27,936 nucleotides of DNA from Solirubrobacterales bacterium (GTDB lineage: Bacteria > Actinomycetota > Thermoleophilia > Solirubrobacterales > 70-9), in contig JAUQWL010000051.1 of the NCBI GenBank assembly GCA_030835185.1, positions 1 through 27,936 on the forward strand. The letters are read 5' to 3'. The position numbers and the translations under genes were made by a program. The notes beneath the pieces were generated by a model, which saw only the letters and a program-made list of their open reading frames with translations, was not told the DNA's origin and ran no database searches. Below are positions 24,079-27,936 of the stretch, one piece after another (the first letter of the stretch is position 1; the number at the start of each line of letters is the position of its first letter).

Positions 24079-25289
24079 GTCCGGGATGGATAGACCTCGC
24101 CTGGCCGGACCGCGATGGGCGCTTCCGTTTTGCGTCGGTGCCGTCCGACACGCTGGAGCGGTCGGTCCGATCGATCAGGGTCGACCCGGCATCCATCGGC
24201 TGGCCGGGGATCGCGGGACCGCTCCGGGTAAAGCCCGATCCCGAAGGGATTCCTTCTCCATTCGACGAATCGCGAGAGGTACGGCTCTGCCGACTGATCG
24301 GACCCGACGAGCTTCCGAGCCCCGCCTGTTCCCGTTCGATCCTCGACCGGGCCCTGTCAAGGGCGGCGAATCGGCAGTTCGAGGTGATCGCCGCCGGCGA
24401 GCTGGAGTGTTATCTGCTTGATCCGCAGTCGGGACTGCCGGTCTATGAGTCGATCGAGAACTACGGAATTGTCTCCGGTGCCCCCTATGAAGGGGTGATG
24501 AGGGTCGTTCGTGGCTTTCGCGAGTTCGGGGTTCCGGTGATGGCGACGAACCCGGAGTACGGAGGCGGTCAGTTCGAGATCAACCTGCACCACGACGCAG
24601 GGATGGCCGCGGCTGACGCGACCGCCTTGCTGAGGTGTTTTGTCGCCGTCGCCGCTCAGAAAGAGGGCCTGAAAGCGAGTTTCGTATCCAAGCCGGATCC
24701 GGAGTTCTCCGGCAGCGGCCTTCACGTGCACCAGAGCCTCTGGCAGAGGGACGCCAACGTATTCTGGAGCGGCACCGGCCTGTCGAAACCGGGCAGTCAG
24801 TACCTTGCGGGGCTCCTGGACGGGATCGCGGAACTGGCACCGCTCGGCTCTCCGAATTCGATCAGCTATACGAGGCGCACCGATGGGTCCTTCTGTCCGA
24901 TCAACGCCAGTTGGGGGGGAGACAACCGGACTCTCGCGGTTCGTGTGCTGGCTGAGGACCAGAAGGCAACACGAATTGAGCAGCGCGACGCGGCGGCGGA
25001 TTCCAATCCGTATCTGGTGCTTGCCGGTCAGCTCCACGCCGGTATGCGGGGCATAGAGTCCGAGCTGGAGCCGCCGGCCGAGACGACCGGAAACGCATAC
25101 GAGGACGACAGCGTCCCGCCGCTCCCGAGGACCCTTCCGGACGCATTCGATCTGTTCAGTTCGAGTGACCTCGCGGGTGAGGTTCTCGGGCAGGAGGCGC
25201 ACCGGGTGTTCTGTGCCGAGCTGGAATCGAAGGTCGTGGATTTCCTCGCCGGCCACCAGGCGCCGCCCGATCCGGACGGGGGCTGGTGA
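24075..25289 (+). CDS. Glutamine-synthetase-like gamma-glutamyl ligase with intact catalytic domain
   Basis: 404 residues from the ATG at 24075, which overlaps the preceding stop (ATGA). The catalytic domain keeps the key sites: AAGELECYLLD (Glu109, Glu111), EYGGGQFEINLHHD (Glu161, Glu168), SGSGLHVHQSLW (His217, His219), DGSFCPINASWGGDNRTLAVRV (in two parts; Arg285) and IEQRDAAADSNPYLVLAG. The N-terminal domain is short and diverged: WPDRDGRFRFASVP replaces the usual DxxGxxRGKRVP. Family members in this branch (PuuA, IpuC, gamma-glutamylanilide synthetase) join an amine to glutamate with ATP. Glutamine synthetase active sites lie between the N-domain of one subunit and the catalytic domain of the neighbour, so the preceding protein may supply the missing half. 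The amine is not known. Confidence 0.85.
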   Translation: MSPGWIDLAWPDRDGRFRFASVPSDTLERSVRSIRVDPASIGWPGIAGPLRVKPDPEGIPSPFDESREVRLCRLIGPDELPSPACSRSILDRALSRAANRQFEVIAAGELECYLLDPQSGLPVYESIENYGIVSGAPYEGVMRVVRGFREFGVPVMATNPEYGGGQFEINLHHDAGMAAADATALLRCFVAVAAQKEGLKASFVSKPDPEFSGSGLHVHQSLWQRDANVFWSGTGLSKPGSQYLAGLLDGIAELAPLGSPNSISYTRRTDGSFCPINASWGGDNRTLAVRVLAEDQKATRIEQRDAAADSNPYLVLAGQLHAGMRGIESELEPPAETTGNAYEDDSVPPLPRTLPDAFDLFSSSDLAGEVLGQEAHRVFCAELESKVVDFLAGHQAPPDPDGGW

Positions 25290-25357
25290 TGCTGAAACAG
25301 ACCGAACCGTTCTCGGTTGACATCCCGGCAGCGATGAGTGTGGAGGTGAGGGGGTGA
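25289..25357 (+). CDS. Candidate 22-codon ORF with overlapping junctions at both ends
   Basis: The ATG at 25289 shares its A with the stop of the ligase gene (TGATG), and its own TGA (25355-25357) shares a base with an ATG of the CoA-transferase gene (again TGATG). The peptide starts MLKQTEPFSVDIP and has no recognisable motif. It may simply carry translation to the CoA-transferase; the 3' part contains that gene's SD GGAGGTGAGG (25342-25351). It could also be chance. Confidence 0.35.
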   Translation: MLKQTEPFSVDIPAAMSVEVRG

Positions 25358-26526
25358 TGGACGAGAACTCCGGAAATGTGCTTGAGGAAAAGCCCGGTCC
25401 ATTGGACGGTCTGAAAGTGCTCGACTTCACAAGGCTCTTCGCCGGTCCCTTGTGCACGATGACCCTGGCCGATATGGGTGCCGAAGTGATCAAGGTCGAG
25501 TCACCGGGAGGTGATGACGCGAGGCACTTCGGACCTCCGTTCCTCGGTGGGGAGGGAATGAACTTCATGGCGCTGAACCGTGGAAAGCGGAGCGTCGTCC
25601 TGGACCTGAAGACGGAAACAGGCCAGGTTGCCGTGGCACGCCTGGCGGAACAGGCTGACATCGTGGTCGAAAATTTCCGGCCGGGAGTGGCCGAGCGCCT
25701 CAGCATCGGCTACGAGCAGTTGAAAGCCAAGAAACCCGATCTCGTCTACTGCTCTATCTCCGGCTTCGGCCCGGCCGTCGAGCTCGGGAGACGACCCGCG
25801 CTTGACCTGATCCTCCAGGCTCTGACAGGCGTCATGGTTCGTCAAGCTGATCCGGACGGTACCCCCCGGTTGCTCTGCGTCACTGTTGCGGATACCTACG
25901 CTGCGGCTCAGGGAGTTCAGGGGATCCTCGCCGCTCTTCTCGTGCGGGAACGCACCGGCGTGGGGCAGAGGGTCGACGTTTCCCTGCTCGAAGCCCTGTT
26001 GACGGCCCAGGCATACCGGGTCGTCTGCGACTCCGAGACGCTTGAGTTGCCGGCCTTCGAAGATACCGTTCCCTATCGTGCCTTCGAGGCGTCAGACGAC
26101 GCTTGGCTCGCAGTGGCGATTGTGTCCCCGGCGAACTGGAGGGCCCTGTGCGATTGCCTGGGGCGTGAGGACCTCATAGACGACCCGCGGTTCAGAACAA
26201 ACCCTGACCGGGTCGAAAACCAGGACGAACTTCATCTCATACTGGAAGAGGAATTCCTTGCAGCTGACCGGGCCGAATGGCTACGGCGGCTGGATGCCGC
26301 CGGGGTGCCCTGTGCGCCGGTGCAGGAACTGACTGATCTCCTCGCCGATCCAGCGATGCTGGCAACGGGAGTCCTTGTAGATATCGATCACCCCGTCGCC
26401 GGGAGGTTGAGAACTCTGGGGACCGGTATCCGTCTGTCAGAGACCCCATCTCGCGTGGCTGGTCCGGCTCCGACGCTGGGGGCGGACACAGACGAACTCC
26501 TGGGCGACCTCGAACTCCGGCCATAG
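25354..26526 (+). CDS. Family III CoA-transferase (CaiB/BaiF type)
   Basis: A 390-residue enzyme that moves CoA between carboxylic acids. It begins LDGLKVLDFTRLFAGPLCTMTLADMGAEVIKVE (in two adjoining parts), then GEGMNFMALNRGKRSVVLDLK, DIVVENFRPGVAERLSIGY, YCSISGFGP and ALDLILQALTG, in which Asp151 is at the position of the catalytic aspartate of formyl-CoA transferase. GVGQRVDVSLLEALL follows, and a C-terminal part covers VPCAPV. Length and motifs are complete. It starts with GTG 25354 or ATG 25357 after GGAGGT. As the last gene of the operon it probably activates the carboxylated product, or a later acid, as a CoA thioester; donor and acceptor cannot be read from the sequence. Confidence 0.93.
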   Translation: MMDENSGNVLEEKPGPLDGLKVLDFTRLFAGPLCTMTLADMGAEVIKVESPGGDDARHFGPPFLGGEGMNFMALNRGKRSVVLDLKTETGQVAVARLAEQADIVVENFRPGVAERLSIGYEQLKAKKPDLVYCSISGFGPAVELGRRPALDLILQALTGVMVRQADPDGTPRLLCVTVADTYAAAQGVQGILAALLVRERTGVGQRVDVSLLEALLTAQAYRVVCDSETLELPAFEDTVPYRAFEASDDAWLAVAIVSPANWRALCDCLGREDLIDDPRFRTNPDRVENQDELHLILEEEFLAADRAEWLRRLDAAGVPCAPVQELTDLLADPAMLATGVLVDIDHPVAGRLRTLGTGIRLSETPSRVAGPAPTLGADTDELLGDLELRP

Positions 26527-26557
26527 GCCGGGGCCACCAGATCGTGGGTGGTCGTCG

Positions 26558-26572
26558 GACTTCCCCGAAGTC
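26558..26572. terminator. Short hairpin after the CoA-transferase gene
   Basis: GACTTC (26558-26563) and GAAGTC (26567-26572) pair perfectly around a three-base loop, 32 bases after the stop codon. No T-tract follows. It may contribute to termination together with the larger inverted repeat downstream. Confidence 0.35.
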
Positions 26573-26588
26573 ACGAACACGATGACCC

Positions 26589-26629
26589 CCTGGCGGGAGA
26601 GTTGACGCGGGTCTCCCGGTCCCGCCAGG
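26589..26629. terminator. Ten-bp inverted repeat between convergent genes, with a competing inner hairpin
   Basis: CCTGGCGGGA (26589-26598) pairs perfectly with TCCCGCCAGG (26620-26629). An alternative 7-bp stem, CGGGAGA (26594-26600) with TCTCCCG (26612-26618), uses part of the same left arm. The repeat ends exactly at the stop codon of the leftward monooxygenase gene (complement of 26630-26632), so it is placed to stop both transcripts. Confidence 0.5.
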
Positions 26630-27610
26630 TCAGTCGCCTGTCGGGTCGATCGCTTCGGTCAGGAGTTCGGCCGAGCGCAGGCGGTTTTCGACCGAGTTCG
26701 ACTGGTGCACGACGATCAGCTCGTCGGCGACCGCATGTTCCCGGAACTCCTCCAGGTATTCACCGGCCTCGTCCGGGGTGCCGACTGCGTTGTAGGTGAG
26801 CATCTCGTCGATCGCGGCAGCTTGTGGGGAGGCCAGGATCGCGTCGATGTCAGCCTCGCTCAGTTTCTGGCCGCCGCGACTGAACAGGGCCCGGGCGCGC
26901 AGGCGGCGGGCCGCTTCGAGCTGCTCGCCCGCGTGCTCGGCGGTTTCGGCGACGATCGCCCCGACGCCGGCGATCACGTAGGGCTGGGCGAGCTGGTCCG
27001 AGGGCTTGAAGGTCTCGCGGTAGATCGTGACAGCCTCGTTGAGAGCACGCGGAGCAAACTGCGAGGCGAAGGCGTACGGCAGGCCCAGCTCGGCCGCGAG
27101 CTGTGCGCCGAACAGCGAGGAGCCGAGCATGTAGAGCGGCACGTGTGTGCCCTGGCCGGGGATGGCCCGCACTCCCGGAATCGGGCTCTCGTCACCGAGC
27201 AGGCCCTGGAGCTCGACCACGTCGCGGGGAAAGGACTCGGCGGCGGCCGGATCCCGGCGGAGTGCATAGGTGGTCGCCTGGTCGCTGCCCGGGGCGCGGC
27301 CCAGGCCGAGGTCGATCCGGCCCGGATGGAGCGTGGCGAGGGTGCCGAACTGCTCGGCGATGACCATCGGCGAGTGGTTCGGCAGCATGATGCCGCCGGA
27401 GCCCAGCCGGATCGTCCCGGTCCTGCCGGCGATGTGGGCGATCAGCACCGCGGTCGCCGAGGAGGCGATCGAGGAGATGTTGTGGTGTTCGGCGTACCAG
27501 ACCCGCCGGTAGCCGGTCCGCTCTGCCACCCGGGCCAGCTCGACGCTGCCGGCGAAGCTTTCGGCGATGCTCTCCCCGCGGCCGACCGCGGCGAGGTCGA
27601 GGATCGACAT
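26630..27610 (-). CDS. Luciferase-like (LLM class) flavin-dependent oxidoreductase
   Basis: TIM-barrel monooxygenase of the bacterial luciferase superfamily, close to the YhbW/MsnO8-type branch, which usually uses reduced flavin. From MSILDLAAVG the conserved pattern is ELARVAERTGYRRVWYAEHHN, SSATAVLIAHIAGRTGTIRLGSGG, MLPNHSPMVIAEQFGTLATLHPGRIDLGLGRAPGSDQAT (in parts) and MLGSSLFGAQLAAELGLPYAFASQFAP. The C-terminal VGTPDEAGEYLEEF region is normal. I start it at the ATG with first base 27610 because GGAGGG lies 8 bases upstream (complement of 27619-27624) and homologues begin near here. An ATG at 27670 would add 20 residues without a good SD. The substrate is unknown, and it belongs to a transcript separate from the catabolic operon. 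Confidence 0.92.
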   Translation of the reverse strand: MSILDLAAVGRGESIAESFAGSVELARVAERTGYRRVWYAEHHNISSIASSATAVLIAHIAGRTGTIRLGSGGIMLPNHSPMVIAEQFGTLATLHPGRIDLGLGRAPGSDQATTYALRRDPAAAESFPRDVVELQGLLGDESPIPGVRAIPGQGTHVPLYMLGSSLFGAQLAAELGLPYAFASQFAPRALNEAVTIYRETFKPSDQLAQPYVIAGVGAIVAETAEHAGEQLEAARRLRARALFSRGGQKLSEADIDAILASPQAAAIDEMLTYNAVGTPDEAGEYLEEFREHAVADELIVVHQSNSVENRLRSAELLTEAIDPTGD

Positions 27611-27735
27611 CGGTATAGCCCTCCGGGCGTCTTCGGCATGCGCCGACCCGGTTTTCGCGGTCGCTTCCATGAACGCGAGCCTACCGGCGATGGAACCTCA
27701 GGTAACCGCCGGTGGGGCGAGGTTTAGATCGCATC

Positions 27736-27936
27736 ATGGAGCTCTTCCCGGTGCTGATGCTGCTTATCCTCTTCGCTATCGGCGCCATGACCCGGAGCCC
27801 TTGGGCTCTTCTCGCGGTCTTGCTCGTGCCGCTCTACGTGGCCGGTGTTCACATCGGCTGGTGGGGATACGGCGTTGGCGACTCCTGGGAACTCGCCACG
27901 ATCCTGGCGATGTTTATAGCCTCCGCAACAGTCCTG
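27736..27936 (+). CDS. Small membrane protein, 5' part only
   Basis: An open frame from the ATG at 27736 runs to the end of the window (67 codons, no stop). It begins MELFPVLMLLILFAIGAMTR and contains two or three strongly hydrophobic segments separated by a Trp/Gly-rich turn (HIGWWGYGVGD). The codons are GC3-rich like other genes here. It diverges from the monooxygenase gene. No family is recognised, and the rest lies outside the window. Confidence 0.55.
   Translation, partial: MELFPVLMLLILFAIGAMTRSPWALLAVLLVPLYVAGVHIGWWGYGVGDSWELATILAMFIASATVL

Noticed and set aside
24357..25706. 449-codon minus-strand frame opposite the ligase and CoA-transferase genes
   Set aside because: It spans two well-supported genes on the other strand and shows no recognisable domain.
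1..27936. Search by eye for tRNA or rRNA genes, CRISPR arrays, transposases, integrases or phage genes
   Set aside because: None was seen. Repeats found are limited to the short ones listed.

Overview
This 27.9 kb window looks like a chromosomal segment of a high-GC actinobacterium. By gene order and protein style it resembles the Thermoleophilia/Solirubrobacterales, but that assignment is an inference from recalled families and no search was run. GC-ending codons, GTG and TTG starts and overlapping stop/start junctions are common. No tRNA, rRNA, CRISPR array or insertion sequence was recognised.

Positions 1-12.2 kb hold conserved housekeeping genes. These are the 3' end of leuS, a convergent small secreted protein, comEA and comEC (DNA uptake), holA (DNA polymerase III delta), rpsT on the minus strand (ribosomal protein S20), murJ (lipid II flippase family), a large membrane protein resembling GT-C glycosyltransferases, and lepA (elongation factor 4).

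Positions 12.25-26.5 kb hold an accessory catabolic cluster that replaces whatever usually follows lepA. A class I glutamine amidotransferase of the PuuD/peptidase C26 type is transcribed leftward. A long rightward set starts from the same divergent control region. It encodes a PotABCD-like ABC importer (permease, Tat/lipoprotein binding protein, ATPase, second permease), a GntR/FCD regulator, an acetone-carboxylase-like beta subunit, an alpha subunit fused to a gamma-like module, two dissimilar glutamine-synthetase-like proteins and a family III CoA-transferase. Most junctions overlap by 1-4 bases, so this reads as one or two operons. A TGTAT-N7-ATACA palindrome lies over the divergent promoters, and a related motif precedes the carboxylase genes; both are candidate sites for the GntR protein.

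The most unusual content is in this cluster. The carboxylase alpha and gamma subunits are fused, and the gamma module has no cysteine, so the zinc-binding cysteines I recall from acetone carboxylase gamma are gone. The two glutamine-synthetase-like proteins are complementary: one has a good N-terminal domain but a catalytic domain stripped of its active-site residues, and the next has the catalytic residues but a short, diverged N-terminal domain. Together with the amidotransferase this suggests import of an amine-type substrate, gamma-glutamylation and hydrolysis, an ATP-dependent carboxylation, and CoA transfer. The substrate is unknown. Two very small ORFs (25 and 22 codons) sit at overlapping junctions inside the cluster.

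Positions 26.5-27.9 kb hold a convergent terminator-like region, a leftward luciferase-like flavin monooxygenase, and the start of a small membrane protein that runs off the end.
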